A stretch of DNA of 64,000 nt from the NCBI RefSeq assembly GCF_900143275.1, contig NZ_FSRO01000001.1:1-64000 (forward strand), given 5' to 3'. Source of the stretch: Nitrosomonas cryotolerans ATCC 49181. GTDB taxonomy: Bacteria > Pseudomonadota > Gammaproteobacteria > Burkholderiales > Nitrosomonadaceae. Positions 8,794-20,462 of this stretch are shown here, in pieces. Numbering within the stretch: position 1 is the first letter of the stretch; every line of letters starts with the position of its first letter. A program made the position numbers and the translations under genes. The notes under the pieces were generated by a model, which saw nothing but the letters and a program-made list of their open reading frames with translations, made no database searches and was not told the origin of the DNA.

Positions 8794-10911
8794 TCAAGAA
8801 GATGTGCGGTGCTGCTGTCTTTTTTTTGCCAACCACTGTGAGAGTTGAAGTTCAGGTATCGGCCGACCCAGATGATAACCTTGTGCTAAATTACATTTCT
8901 GCAAACGCAGAAATTCAAACTGCTCGACTGTTTCCACCCCTTCCCCGACTACTTCCAGTCCCAGTTTGTGAGCCAGTGAAATACTCGCCTCCACAATAAC
9001 AGCATCACTTGCGCTATTGATAATATCTCTGACAAAAGCCTGATCAATCTTCAACGCATCGAGCGGAAAACGTTTTAGATAAGCCAATGATGAATAACCA
9101 GTACCAAAATCGTCAATGGCAACCCGTACGCCGAGCGCATGAATTGATTGTAATATCTCCGTAGCCTTTACCGGATCCTGCATCAGGATATTTTCTGTAA
9201 TTTCCAATTCCAGTGCCTGCTGCGGCATTTCTTCTTCCTGCAATGCGCGGCGCACCTTGTCCAATAATTCTCCATCGTTAAACTGGACGGCAGAGACATT
9301 AACGGACAGGCGCACACCATCAAATCCAGATTCACGCCAGGTCCGGTGTAACCTGCAAGCCTCACGCAACACCCATTCACCAACGGGAATAATCAGACTG
9401 GAATTTTCTAATAGCGGAATAAAATCGGCGGGTGATACCAATCCGCGCACCGGATGCTGCCAACGAATCAGTCCTTCCACACCCACGATACGGCCATTGC
9501 TCAGATCTACCTGAGGCTGGTAATGTAAAATAAATTGCTCATGTTCTAAAGCATAGCGCAGATCCGCTTCCATTTTCAGCAGCTCATGCCCACGAATATT
9601 CATATCAGAAGCATAGAAGCGATACTGATTGGATCCTGCCGATTTAGCCCGGTACATGGCAATATCGGAATGACGCAGCAAGGTCTCTATTCCATCACCA
9701 TCATGTGGATAGAGCGCAATACCCACACTGAAAGTAACATAAATCTCCTGCGAGTGAACAATTACTGGTCGCTCAAAAGCCTCATTTAATTTATGTAGTA
9801 CAATCAATACTTTTTCCGGATCACTCAGATCCCCTGCCACGATTGTAAATTCATCACCGCCATGACGTGCGACCGTATCATTACTTCGCAAGCAGCCTTG
9901 CAGACGGTGGGCAACCTGTCCTAATAGGATATCGCCCGCGGCATGACCTAAATTATCATTCACCCGTTTGAAATTATCGATATCCAGAAATAAGACGGCA
10001 ATGTGACTCTGGTTCCGGCGCGCATATTCCAATGCGGATTTAAAACGATCTACCAGAAAAAAGCGATTGGGTAAGCCAGTCAGACGATCATGTGTTGCTT
10101 CGTATTGCAGTTTGGCTTCGAAGCGCTTCCGTTCGGAGATATCTCGCGCAATAGTCGACAAATATTCGGTATCGCCCGCAGCATCCCGATGCGCTAACAC
10201 CACCTGAGAAACCGGTAACTCCCCCCCGTCAACCAGCCGTAAAGCGGTTTCTCCATGCCAGACACCCTGCTCGCAAGCCATTGTAAAAGCCTCACCCAAC
10301 AATCGCTCTGCTATATTTTCAGGAAATAAATCGCGGAGAAAATAGTGACTGGCATCTTCTACTGGATTAAGGCCAATCAATCGACGCCCTGCGCCATTCA
10401 GATAGCGTAATTGACCACTTGGCTCTAAAATAGCAACCAGATCAGGCGTTGCCTCCAGAATCACTGCAAGCTGAGTGCGCCCTTTCTCCGCATCGCGGTG
10501 TCTCCGGCGCTGCTGCGCATCGCTTAATTCACGATCTACCGCCGGGAGCAAGCGAACCAGATTTTCTTTCATGACATAATCTTGCGCACCGCGCTTCATG
10601 GCCTCCACAGCCATTTCCTCGCCAATCGTACCTGAAATAAAAATAAAGGGCACATCCGGATCATGCTGACGCGTAATTTCCAGCGCCCGCATGCCACTGA
10701 AGCTCGGCATGGAAAAATCCGAAAAGATAATATCCCACGACTCCTTTAACTTTACGATCATATCCCGCTCCGTATCAATCCGTTCCCAGTCAAACACCAG
10801 TCCGCCAGATTGAAGGTAATCCACCAGTAACAACGTGTCATCTTCAACATCTTCGATCATCAGGATACGTAATGGTTTCGGGGTAGCTAGTGAGTCTTGC
10901 GGTTTTGACAT
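8794..10911 (-). CDS. Response regulator with PAS, GGDEF and EAL domains
   Basis: The 705-residue cytoplasmic protein has a receiver domain (phospho-acceptor Asp65 in IIFSDFSMPS), a PAS domain (about 145-265), a diguanylate cyclase domain with intact HGGDEF (about 350) and a phosphodiesterase domain (about 450-690). The EAL signature reads EGL (VGVEGLIRW), while other metal and catalytic positions (EITENIL, IDDFGTGYSSL, GEGVE) are kept. It probably makes or breaks cyclic-di-GMP in response to phosphorylation. It follows the single-domain regulator by 19 bp and is the last gene of a three-gene minus-strand operon with the sensor kinase, its likely upstream partner. Which of the two c-di-GMP activities dominates cannot be told from sequence. 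Confidence 0.93.
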   Translation of the reverse strand: MSKPQDSLATPKPLRILMIEDVEDDTLLLVDYLQSGGLVFDWERIDTERDMIVKLKESWDIIFSDFSMPSFSGMRALEITRQHDPDVPFIFISGTIGEEMAVEAMKRGAQDYVMKENLVRLLPAVDRELSDAQQRRRHRDAEKGRTQLAVILEATPDLVAILEPSGQLRYLNGAGRRLIGLNPVEDASHYFLRDLFPENIAERLLGEAFTMACEQGVWHGETALRLVDGGELPVSQVVLAHRDAAGDTEYLSTIARDISERKRFEAKLQYEATHDRLTGLPNRFFLVDRFKSALEYARRNQSHIAVLFLDIDNFKRVNDNLGHAAGDILLGQVAHRLQGCLRSNDTVARHGGDEFTIVAGDLSDPEKVLIVLHKLNEAFERPVIVHSQEIYVTFSVGIALYPHDGDGIETLLRHSDIAMYRAKSAGSNQYRFYASDMNIRGHELLKMEADLRYALEHEQFILHYQPQVDLSNGRIVGVEGLIRWQHPVRGLVSPADFIPLLENSSLIIPVGEWVLREACRLHRTWRESGFDGVRLSVNVSAVQFNDGELLDKVRRALQEEEMPQQALELEITENILMQDPVKATEILQSIHALGVRVAIDDFGTGYSSLAYLKRFPLDALKIDQAFVRDIINSASDAVIVEASISLAHKLGLEVVGEGVETVEQFEFLRLQKCNLAQGYHLGRPIPELQLSQWLAKKRQQHRTSS

Positions 10912-10930
10912 ATCGATCTTTTCCTGATTG

Positions 10931-11368
10931 CTAGTTCAGCGGTGCCTGGTTTAATAACAGCCAATAGAGCCCCAGCTGTCCCGCTGCCTTCATAAATTCA
11001 TCAAAATCTACCGGTTTACGTACATAACTATTCGCGCCCAAAGCATAGCCTTTTGCCCGATCCTCTTCTTCAATAGACGAAGTCAGAATCACCACTGGTA
11101 GCAATCGGGTCGCCTCATGATCTCGAATACGGCGCAGGACTTCCAGTCCGCTTATTTTGGGCAGATTCAAATCCAGCAATACAACGGCTGGTAAATCGGT
11201 CACATCGCGGCCTGCATAAGCACCTTCGCCAAACAGATAAGCAAGCGCCTCAACCCCATCATGTGCCACAATTACCTGATTGCCAACCCGATTTGCTTCC
11301 AGCGCATCCAGCGTTAATAATTCATCATCGGGATTATCCTCCACCAACAGCACTATTTTATTGCTCAT
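10931..11368 (-). CDS. Single-domain response regulator (Rcp1-like)
   Basis: The 145-residue CheY-like receiver keeps the acidic pair in LLVEDNPDDE, phospho-acceptor Asp66 in VVLLDLNLP, Thr in VVILTSS and Lys in YVRKPVDF. The DNPDDE start and the long beta3-alpha3 insertion resemble Rcp1-type regulators that serve phytochrome-like kinases. Its ATG overlaps the stop of the sensor kinase by 4 bp, so the two are translationally coupled and probably a cognate pair. With no output domain it may act as a phosphate relay or sink towards the REC-PAS-GGDEF-EAL protein encoded next. Confidence 0.92.
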   Translation of the reverse strand: MSNKIVLLVEDNPDDELLTLDALEANRVGNQVIVAHDGVEALAYLFGEGAYAGRDVTDLPAVVLLDLNLPKISGLEVLRRIRDHEATRLLPVVILTSSIEEEDRAKGYALGANSYVRKPVDFDEFMKAAGQLGLYWLLLNQAPLN

Positions 11369-13920
11369 CTATTTTCCTGTTCATCCAATATAAAATAAAA
11401 GGTAGTCCCCTGATCAACCACACTCTCCGCCCAGATGCGACCGCCATGCTTACTGATCACGCGTTGCACGGTGGCCAATCCAACACCCGTACCCGGAAAT
11501 GTACTCGCATCATGCAGGCGCTGGAAGGCACTAAATAGTTTATCCGCATAGGCCATATCAAATCCGGCACCATTATCGCGGATAAAATAGGTATTGATGC
11601 CCTCATTCTCGTTGCAGCCTATTTCAATTAAAGCTTCAGATCGGTAACGGGTAAACTTCCAGGCATTACTCAGCAGATTCGTGATTGCCACGCGCAGCAA
11701 GCGCGCATCACCCTGCACTATCAATCCGGGTTCAATCAGAAACTGCACCACTCGCTCCGGCTCATCCTCGCGTAACGTTTCCATAACTTCCTGGGTCAAT
11801 CGCGTCAGATCAACCGATTCCCACTTAACTTCTGTCCGCGTCACGCGCGATAACTTAAGCAAGTCATCAATGAGTGCTGCCATACGCTGGGCGGCCGCGC
11901 GAATCCGCTCCAGACGATCCCGACCCTTGTCATCCAGACGATCTCCATATTCATTCAGCAGTAAACGACTGAAGCCATCCATGGCACGCAACGGCGCTCG
12001 TAAATCGTGCGAGACAGAATAACTAAACGCCTCCAGCTCCCGGTTAATGGTTGCTAATTCCGCGGATCGGATACGCAGGTGCTCATTCAATTCCTTAAGC
12101 CGGCGTTTATGTTCGATACCGACACTAATATCCTTGATAAGACCATCAGCGTAGCGTTCACCTGCATCACCTTGCTTGACTACCGCCGTGATTGAGGCAT
12201 GGAACTCACGACCATTCAACGTTTTAAGCCGTAGATGTTCGCTGTTAACCTGACCATTACGCAGCATTTTATCGACAAAAATCCGACGATCGGCCGGATC
12301 ACAATATAATTCACCAATACCGTAAGTCAACAGCTGTTCCATGGATTCTGCCTCAAAGATTTTCACCATGGCCGGATTTACTTCAATAAATTCCCCTTTG
12401 TCATCGAGTATGAGGCGATAAACGCCGACTGGCAGATTATTTACCAGATCCTGGTAGCGCGCTTGTATCCGCTGTTGCGTTTTTTCAGCCTGTTTGTGTG
12501 CGCTAATATTACGAATAATATTAATTACGAATACATTCTGATCGATTGTCAGCGGACTTAAATCCACTTCCATCGGAAATTCACTCCCATCCTTGCGTAA
12601 TCCATACAATGTCGGATCCACTTTGCTCGATCGTATTCTCTGCTCGGTAAAAAATTGCATTTGATCCTGGCCATACTGTGCACGAAACTGTTCGGATACC
12701 AATTGCTCAATCGGCTGCCCCAGTAATTCATCACGCGAATAACCAAACCATATCTCAGCCCGATGATTAACCAGCGTAATCCGGCTACATTGATCCGCAA
12801 TAACAATCGCATCCGGGGCAGAATCAACTAACCCACGAAAGCGGGCTTCGCTGGCCCGTATCTGAACTTCAATCTGCTGGCGGCGCAGTACATAATAGGC
12901 AATTACCCCGCTCAAGAGCATAAATAACAAGGACAATACTAAAAATGGTGGTACAAAATTATCGACTGAACGCGCCTGCTTTGCGGTCAAAACCGATTCG
13001 GGTACATGAGCAACCAGTATCCATTCATTACCAGAATCAGCCTGTGATTCCACGCGATTAATCCTGGCATAAGTGAATAATCCCTGTGCATCCAGCCATT
13101 GGCCATCTGGATGCCCCTGTAGTATTGCAGACCAGGTAGGCTCTCCGTATTCACGATCAAAGCGGATGCCTTGACGTTCCGGATACATGAAGCCCCATTC
13201 CATCTCTGGACTGGGGCCCAATAACCAGTAGCCATCAGAATTCAACAACCAGAGGCTTCCCTCATTTTGTTTATCAATTGCACGTAGACGATCGAGCAAC
13301 CGCGCCCCTAGATAATTCAGTATCACAAGGCCACGATTTTTTCCATCGTCATCGAACACGGGTGCGCTCAAACGAATCACTGGCTTGAGTGGTTGTTCAA
13401 TCACGCCATGTTCAATGTTAAGATCGAACGGTGACACATAAAGGGCATCTTTATTTTTCTCAAGAGTCTCCGGCACATAGTAATGATCCGATTTATCCTG
13501 CAACTGCGCCGCTGATACAATACCTGGCTGGCCATTATTGTCATTGATGCGCACCACCTCCTGCCCCTGTTCATTCAGAAAACGAAGCTGATCATAACGC
13601 TGGCGGTGCTGCATAAATACCTGATAATCATGAGCAAGGTTCTCCTTTGCCACAGGATCCGCAGTATCCAGCCATTGCCGTAATGATGAATGCGCTGCCA
13701 GGTAAAACGCATCCCCATTTAGCGCACCCAGCACGGTTTCAATCGTTTTATGCGCCAGCTGTACTGACTGCTGCTCGTGATCCTGCAACATTGTCAGATT
13801 CGCGTTGATCTCAGTACGACAAAGCAACCATAATACGGCGGTCAACATCAAAATCAGTGGAATACATAAATACAACCAATACCGCACGAATCGCCAGTTC
13901 CAGATATTTTGCATATTCAC
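11365..13920 (-). CDS. Membrane sensor histidine kinase with periplasmic sensor and PAS domains
   Basis: The 851-residue protein has an N-terminal membrane helix (about 15-33), a large periplasmic sensor region (about 35-320, Cache-like in layout) and a second helix (FLVLSLLFMLLSGVIAYYVL). Two PAS domains follow, each with its linker (NIIRNISAHKQAE and DISVGIEHKRR). A HisKA domain with His638 in SYSVSHDLRAPLRAM and an HATPase domain with N and G boxes (ITNLLSNAWKF, DNGAGF, GTGVGLATV) end the protein. It should autophosphorylate in response to an extracytoplasmic signal that cannot be deduced. It is the first recognised gene of the operon with the two response regulators; a small membrane ORF lies 30 bp upstream. 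Confidence 0.93.
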   Translation of the reverse strand: MNMQNIWNWRFVRYWLYLCIPLILMLTAVLWLLCRTEINANLTMLQDHEQQSVQLAHKTIETVLGALNGDAFYLAAHSSLRQWLDTADPVAKENLAHDYQVFMQHRQRYDQLRFLNEQGQEVVRINDNNGQPGIVSAAQLQDKSDHYYVPETLEKNKDALYVSPFDLNIEHGVIEQPLKPVIRLSAPVFDDDGKNRGLVILNYLGARLLDRLRAIDKQNEGSLWLLNSDGYWLLGPSPEMEWGFMYPERQGIRFDREYGEPTWSAILQGHPDGQWLDAQGLFTYARINRVESQADSGNEWILVAHVPESVLTAKQARSVDNFVPPFLVLSLLFMLLSGVIAYYVLRRQQIEVQIRASEARFRGLVDSAPDAIVIADQCSRITLVNHRAEIWFGYSRDELLGQPIEQLVSEQFRAQYGQDQMQFFTEQRIRSSKVDPTLYGLRKDGSEFPMEVDLSPLTIDQNVFVINIIRNISAHKQAEKTQQRIQARYQDLVNNLPVGVYRLILDDKGEFIEVNPAMVKIFEAESMEQLLTYGIGELYCDPADRRIFVDKMLRNGQVNSEHLRLKTLNGREFHASITAVVKQGDAGERYADGLIKDISVGIEHKRRLKELNEHLRIRSAELATINRELEAFSYSVSHDLRAPLRAMDGFSRLLLNEYGDRLDDKGRDRLERIRAAAQRMAALIDDLLKLSRVTRTEVKWESVDLTRLTQEVMETLREDEPERVVQFLIEPGLIVQGDARLLRVAITNLLSNAWKFTRYRSEALIEIGCNENEGINTYFIRDNGAGFDMAYADKLFSAFQRLHDASTFPGTGVGLATVQRVISKHGGRIWAESVVDQGTTFYFILDEQENR

Positions 13921-13950
13921 TGTCTGTAATATTTCCTGTTCATTCGATAT

Positions 13951-14067
13951 TCAAAAAAGTAGGCTTATCTTTTTGTAATTAGTTTTTAATAAGAGGACTG
14001 AAGAAAAGACCAGTATCAAGATTGATAATATCAGCATATAGAGCGCATAGGTACGACTCTTATTCAT
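13951..14067 (-). CDS. Possible 38-residue single-span membrane peptide
   Basis: The frame reads MNKSRTYALYMLILSILILV, then FSSVLLLKTNYKKISLLF and a TGA. It has a short basic N-terminus, one hydrophobic segment and a basic tail, like many small membrane proteins. It ends 30 bp before the sensor kinase on the same strand. There is no good ribosome binding site before the ATG, so it may be chance. If real it could be a small partner of the kinase; no family is recognised. Confidence 0.3.
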   Translation of the reverse strand: MNKSRTYALYMLILSILILVFSSVLLLKTNYKKISLLF

Positions 14068-14263
14068 TCTAGGTAAGGGATCCGGTTATATCGAGAAAAA
14101 CCCAACTTTAACAAAGAGTAATGCCGTTCTTTGTCTGCAAATATTGGCTACACGGCAAAATATCTTAAACAATCCTGTTTATATCTTACTTGATATGCCT
14201 GACAAAAAATATTCGGCACCCGAATCATTCATATCCGATTCAAAAAACGTCCTTTTCAATGTT

Positions 14264-14375
14264 AAAGACCGCTGCATAACTGTTATCTCGGGCTGGATAA
14301 GATTTTTAAGTGTTTGATTTATCAATGCTGCAAGTAATCAGAAAAGCTCAAAAACACAGTTATGCAGCGGTCTTT
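14264..14375. repeat. 112-bp hairpin MITE with IS5-like ends
   Basis: A perfect 19-bp inverted repeat (AAAGACCGCTGCATAACTG at 14264-14282 and its complement at 14357-14375) bounds a non-coding 112-bp unit. GTT flanks it on both sides (14261-14263 and 14376-14378), a likely 3-bp target duplication. The ends match those of the IS5-family element at 2637-3910 in 16 of 18 positions, and that element also has a 3-bp duplication, so this is probably a miniature element mobilised by that transposase. Confidence 0.8.
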
Positions 14376-14454
14376 GTTATGTTTGATTTAAAACTAAACT
14401 TGAGCGCGTTAGCCCTGGCATGCGATTAAACCCGCTTACGAATAACCACTATAC

Positions 14455-14543
14455 GAGATCTTTGCAAAATCCCAATAATTGAAAAATTAACCCTTTATAA
14501 TTAATAGTCGAAAACTTCTGGCGAGGGCTTTTGCAAAAGCCTC
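14455..14543 (+). repeat. 88-bp MITE family, copy 1
   Basis: An 89-bp unit starting GAGATCTTTGCAAAATCCC and ending in the near-complement TTTTGCAAAAGCCTC. TATAC precedes and follows it directly, a perfect 5-bp target duplication. It is homologous along its length to six other copies in the window and is in the plus orientation (AATAGTTG half first). It is non-coding and lies downstream of the lipoprotein gene. Confidence 0.85.
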
Positions 14544-14593
14544 TATACTTATACTAACCGCAATATTCAGAATCCGAAGTTCATTCTATTTAT

Positions 14594-16060
14594 TCAATAT
14601 ACAGGTCCAGAAACGGGTTTGAATAAGCTTTCGAGTAAGGCTGCATCATCAAAATGGCGACGCCCAATGAAAGCAGTGGCATGATGCCCACGTTCTCGCA
14701 TCGCGCCAGCCGATGGGACACCCATCGGCCACAACAGCCAGCGTTCCAGGCGTGCGCTCCCTTCGATTAGGCCATCGGGACGAAATAAGCTGCGATGCCC
14801 TTTATTCCTTGTCGGAGTAAAGTAGAGTTCCTGATACGAACGCCCATGTAAGGTCCGACCGGATGGCATATCTGCATACAATTTTTGAATATAGTGACTA
14901 CCGGAAGCAATCCGGATGATCAGGCGTTGGCCAATTGTCAGCGATGGCGCCGACTGCGGCAGCAGTGGTGGTTCGGGTAGCTCAGCTGCTTCGGCGCGCA
15001 ATACCAATGAGGCCGTTGGGAAAAAATAATGATAACAACCACAAGCATGAATACTATCGTAAATCATCACATTACCGGCAGTATCCAGGGTTACCCGCCA
15101 CAGCAATCCGTCCAAAGCACCACTAAAGATATCGACTATATTCGTGCTGGGTCGCTCAGAAAACCAGATCAGATAATTAAGCTGTAATAAGGCTTGTCCC
15201 TGCCAACGGGTATAAGATGGATAGTAGTAAACCAGTCCTGTAGAATAATCGACGCTCGGTTGATTGTTTGTCTGCCAAACGGGTCTGCCAGGCAAGTCAT
15301 AGTTATCCACGACATCGATTTCCCAAACCGGGGCATGCATCGCAAACAAGGCTTCAAGCTGTCTCGTCGTAGGCAACGGAATACCCAGCGCGTCATACGC
15401 CATACCATCCGATGCATCATACACATCCCTGGGCGGCATTTGAAATCGACGGATCTGCCCCTGCACGGGAAGCATTTCCAGGGACTGTGCAAAAACCGCA
15501 TGGACTCTTTTTTGATATCGATTCACACCGAATCTGACGGGCAGGCTCAATAACGGATATAATCCGAATACCTGATTCAACAAGCGGTACTCGGAGGCAG
15601 CGACAGCCTGTTCACGCAGCAGTGCTAGACGTTCGGGCCGGGCCAAACCTATCGCCACCAGCCTATGCGCGCAATCTTCCAGCAGCCGGGTTAAATCGGT
15701 ACCATAACGAGTGCTTAACCAGCCTTTTTCCGATTTCTCCAGCGAAGCCAGCTCAACTGATCGGGCGGCCTGATCCGCATCCATGAGGCGCTTCAACCAG
15801 CTTTGCAGCGCCTCATTGCTTAAGTCCTGTTGACTATAACTAGCCAGAAACCGCGTCATCCGTAGATAAGGAAATCCCGTTATACGTTCGGGTCGTGATG
15901 GTGTGACGCCATGATCAGCAACAGTCTGATCCAGGTCCTGATACAACTCCCAGCAGCGGTCAAGCGCCCCATTCTTCGTCACAACGGGTAGCGCTGGCGA
16001 CGTTAACATACAACCACTGAGCACCAGTGCCGCACTCACCATCATAAATCGGCTGATCAT
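14594..16060 (-). CDS. Uncharacterised lipoprotein
   Basis: The 488-residue protein starts MISRFMMVSAALVLSGCMLT: a short signal peptide with lipobox LSGC and acceptor Cys17, so it should be a lipoprotein, probably in the outer membrane or periplasm. The rest is soluble with several aromatic-rich stretches (STGLVYYYPSYTRW, LNYLIWFSERP) and a CGC motif in SIHACGCYHYFFP. I do not recognise a family or catalytic motif. It is a single gene with a clear start, followed on its 3' side by MITE copy 1. Function unknown. Confidence 0.85.
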   Translation of the reverse strand: MISRFMMVSAALVLSGCMLTSPALPVVTKNGALDRCWELYQDLDQTVADHGVTPSRPERITGFPYLRMTRFLASYSQQDLSNEALQSWLKRLMDADQAARSVELASLEKSEKGWLSTRYGTDLTRLLEDCAHRLVAIGLARPERLALLREQAVAASEYRLLNQVFGLYPLLSLPVRFGVNRYQKRVHAVFAQSLEMLPVQGQIRRFQMPPRDVYDASDGMAYDALGIPLPTTRQLEALFAMHAPVWEIDVVDNYDLPGRPVWQTNNQPSVDYSTGLVYYYPSYTRWQGQALLQLNYLIWFSERPSTNIVDIFSGALDGLLWRVTLDTAGNVMIYDSIHACGCYHYFFPTASLVLRAEAAELPEPPLLPQSAPSLTIGQRLIIRIASGSHYIQKLYADMPSGRTLHGRSYQELYFTPTRNKGHRSLFRPDGLIEGSARLERWLLWPMGVPSAGAMRERGHHATAFIGRRHFDDAALLESLFKPVSGPVY

Positions 16061-16149
16061 GGCATGGATAGTTATTTAGTCTTCATTGATTCTGCTTAGT
16101 AACTTAATTCACTACTCGTTAAAAAAAGCAGATAAATAAATCCTTTTTT

Positions 16150-16881
16150 TTAAAAGGCTTCAGATGCTTGTAAATAACGCCATTTTCCTTCAGGTAAGTC
16201 AGCCAGTTTTATTTTTCCAATGCGCACTCGCTTTAATCCGAGAACTTTTAAATTTACTAACTCGCACATACGACGAATCTGACGTTTCTTGCCCTCATTC
16301 AAAACAAAGCGTAATTGATCTTGATTTTGCCAGCTCACTTGTGCATGTTTGAGCATTTTTCCGTCCAGGCTCAGGCCATAATTCAATAATGCCAGCCCCT
16401 CTCCTGTTAGTGATCCCTCCACACGAACTAGATATTCTTTTTTAATTTTAGAATCAGCACCAATTAACTGTCTGGCAATATGGCCAGCTTGTGTCAACAC
16501 AATTAAGCCTTGTGAATCAATATCTAATCTTCCCGCAGGCGCCAACCCTTGCAAATGCACCGGATTAAATCGTTGCTGCAATGGATGGCTCAAAAACTGG
16601 GATTCTCGATTAATCAAACTGACCGCCGGCTGGTAGCCCTTTTCGGGTTGCCCAGAAACATAACCGATTGGCTTGTTTAATAGAATGGTTACATAGCTGC
16701 GCTGCTGTATCTGCGCTGCTTGATTTAGTTTGACTTTCTGTGTCGGGTAAATTTTCACTCCCAACTCAGAAACCCGTTCGCCATCGACAAATACCCACCC
16801 GCGCTCAATATAACGATCAGCTTCTCGGCGAGAACAAATACCTTGTTCAGACATAACTTTAGATAAGCGAATTTTTTCCAT
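16150..16881 (-). CDS. rluF: RluF-like 23S rRNA pseudouridine synthase
   Basis: The 243-residue protein has an N-terminal S4 RNA-binding domain ([19 protein letters not shown]) and the RsuA/RluB/RluE/RluF catalytic core with Asp120 in [15 protein letters not shown]. The C-terminal motif [20 protein letters not shown] is also diagnostic. RluF converts U2604 (and U2605) of 23S rRNA to pseudouridine. Among the family the linker and DIDSQGLI signature fit RluF best, but RluB or RluE are alternatives. It is transcribed alone. Confidence 0.85.
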   Translation of the reverse strand: MEKIRLSKVMSEQGICSRREADRYIERGWVFVDGERVSELGVKIYPTQKVKLNQAAQIQQRSYVTILLNKPIGYVSGQPEKGYQPAVSLINRESQFLSHPLQQRFNPVHLQGLAPAGRLDIDSQGLIVLTQAGHIARQLIGADSKIKKEYLVRVEGSLTGEGLALLNYGLSLDGKMLKHAQVSWQNQDQLRFVLNEGKKRQIRRMCELVNLKVLGLKRVRIGKIKLADLPEGKWRYLQASEAF

Positions 16882-17056
16882 GAAAAACTGAGCCCGGACT
16901 GTATAATTTTAATTGAGTCATTATAATATTATTTATAATTAATGCCTCTTTTTTACCCGGACAAAGAATACGGCGGGATCCGTGCCTATATCAAAGTGTT
17001 CAGTTTTACAGGCATCATCCAATTTTTTATCAATCACTATCATTGGAATTATATCG

Positions 17057-17509
17057 ATGGAAAAGACCACAGTTATATTAGAAAATGCACAACAGCGTGC
17101 TAAAGAAATGGGACTACCCTATTCTGGTGTGCTATTTCCCGCAGAGGCCTATACTTTACTACAAGTGATGCCAGGCATTCAGTTGATAGATGTACGCTCA
17201 AAAGCAGAGCTGGATTGGGTTGGAAGAATTCCCCATGCAATCGGAATCGAATTGCGATCTTATCCGGATATGCAATTAAACCCGGATTTCCTTGAGCAGC
17301 TTTCCGACCAGGTCGATCAAACATCACCCCTTATGTTTCTCTGTCGCAGTGGCGTCCGTTCAAGCCATGCCGCCACCCTGGCCAGCCAGGCAAATTTTAC
17401 AAGCTGTTACAATATTCTTGAAGGATTCGAAGGAGAAAAGGATGAAAAAGGTCACCGAGGGACGGTCTCCGGTTGGAAAGCAGCTGCCTTACCATGGGAA
17501 CAAAGCTAA
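17057..17509 (+). CDS. Rhodanese-domain protein
   Basis: The 150-residue protein is essentially one rhodanese domain with the active-site loop CRSGVRS (Cys96 in [14 protein letters not shown]) and the CH2A-like [18 protein letters not shown]. Such proteins carry persulfide sulfur on the Cys; donor and acceptor here are unknown. I prefer ATG 17057 ([19 protein letters not shown]) because upstream residues in the longer frame from 16982 are not family-like. The 3' end overlaps the convergent uppP stop by 4 bp. Confidence 0.9.
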   Translation: MEKTTVILENAQQRAKEMGLPYSGVLFPAEAYTLLQVMPGIQLIDVRSKAELDWVGRIPHAIGIELRSYPDMQLNPDFLEQLSDQVDQTSPLMFLCRSGVRSSHAATLASQANFTSCYNILEGFEGEKDEKGHRGTVSGWKAAALPWEQS

Positions 17510-18330
17510 CTATCCGACCAGGCAATCAGCCCGAAATGTGCCGTCGCCAGAATCATTATTCCAAATACAATTCGATACCAGGCAAATACAGTAAAATCAT
17601 GATTACTAATAAAACGTAACAAACCACGTACAGCTAACAGGGCGCTAATAAACGCGGCAATAAAACCCACTGTAAATATACCCAGATCATCGAAAACTAA
17701 AATTTCATGGTGTTTATAGACATCATAAAAAGTAGCCGCAAACATAATCGGAATGGCTAGAAAAAATGAGAATTCCGTTGCTGCCTTGCGTGATAAACCA
17801 AAGAATAAGCCACCAATAATGGTGGCACCAGAACGAGAAGTGCCTGGTATCAAGGCAAGACATTGTGCAAACCCTATTTTTAGGGCGTGTTTCCAGTCCA
17901 TATCGTCCACCTGCTCAACATCGATCACATGTGTTCTACGTTCAGCCCATAGTATCAATATACCACCGATAATCAGCGCTAATGCGACAGGAACAGGGTG
18001 AAATAAATAATCTTTAATTACTTTAATGAATAAAAGACCCAAAATTGCAGCGGGTAAAAAAGCAATAAACAGATTGAATATAAAACGATGTGCTTTCTTG
18101 TCTGAGCCAATACCTTCGACCACCTGAGTAATCCGGGCGCGATATTCCCAACATACCGCCAATATCGCGCCCAATTGAATCACAATTGCAAAAACTTTTC
18201 CCCGTTCGTCATTAAAATTAAGCAGGTCACTCACCAAAATGAGATGACCCGTTGAAGAAATAGGCAAAAACTCGGTTAATCCCTCGACAACACCCAGGAT
18301 CAATGCTTTTATTAATAAAATCCAATCCAT
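17506..18330 (-). CDS. uppP: Undecaprenyl-diphosphatase UppP (BacA)
   Basis: This 274-residue integral membrane protein recycles undecaprenyl pyrophosphate to the monophosphate carrier lipid for peptidoglycan and other envelope polymers. Both signature motifs are present: [17 protein letters not shown] near the N-terminus and [14 protein letters not shown] in the middle. Its length equals the family norm, with seven to eight hydrophobic spans. It lies 44 bp downstream of thiC on the same strand, so it may be cotranscribed with it, although no functional link is known. Confidence 0.97.
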   Translation of the reverse strand: MDWILLIKALILGVVEGLTEFLPISSTGHLILVSDLLNFNDERGKVFAIVIQLGAILAVCWEYRARITQVVEGIGSDKKAHRFIFNLFIAFLPAAILGLLFIKVIKDYLFHPVPVALALIIGGILILWAERRTHVIDVEQVDDMDWKHALKIGFAQCLALIPGTSRSGATIIGGLFFGLSRKAATEFSFFLAIPIMFAATFYDVYKHHEILVFDDLGIFTVGFIAAFISALLAVRGLLRFISNHDFTVFAWYRIVFGIMILATAHFGLIAWSDS

Positions 18331-18374
18331 ATCGAATGATCCTAATGTTTTTCCAGACGAGAGAAAATAAGCAA

Positions 18375-20300
<1,926 letters not shown>

Positions 20301-20301
20301 T

Positions 20302-20394
20302 TAGTCCCAGCTTCCCTACGGCGGCATTATCCGCGTCAGGTATTAAGGGACTGTCTCACCAGCATTTCGGATGATTCCGAAAAAGGACCCCTAG
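20302..20394 (-). promoter_or_regulatory. TPP riboswitch (THI element)
   Basis: On the minus strand the leader of thiC reads AGGGGTCC, a variable stem, TGAGACAGTCCC, then ACCTGACGCGGATAATGCCG and CGTAGGGAAGC. These are the conserved pyrimidine- and pyrophosphate-binding cores of the TPP riboswitch. It ends about 40 nt before the thiC start, a spacing that suits control of translation initiation. The variable arm (TTTCGGAATCATCCGAAA) forms its own hairpin. Confidence 0.95.
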
Positions 20395-20462
20395 CTGATG
20401 CTGTGAAGCTAATGGAAATATGGAATAATTGCAAGTCTGTTACTCTAATGAATAAAGCTAAT

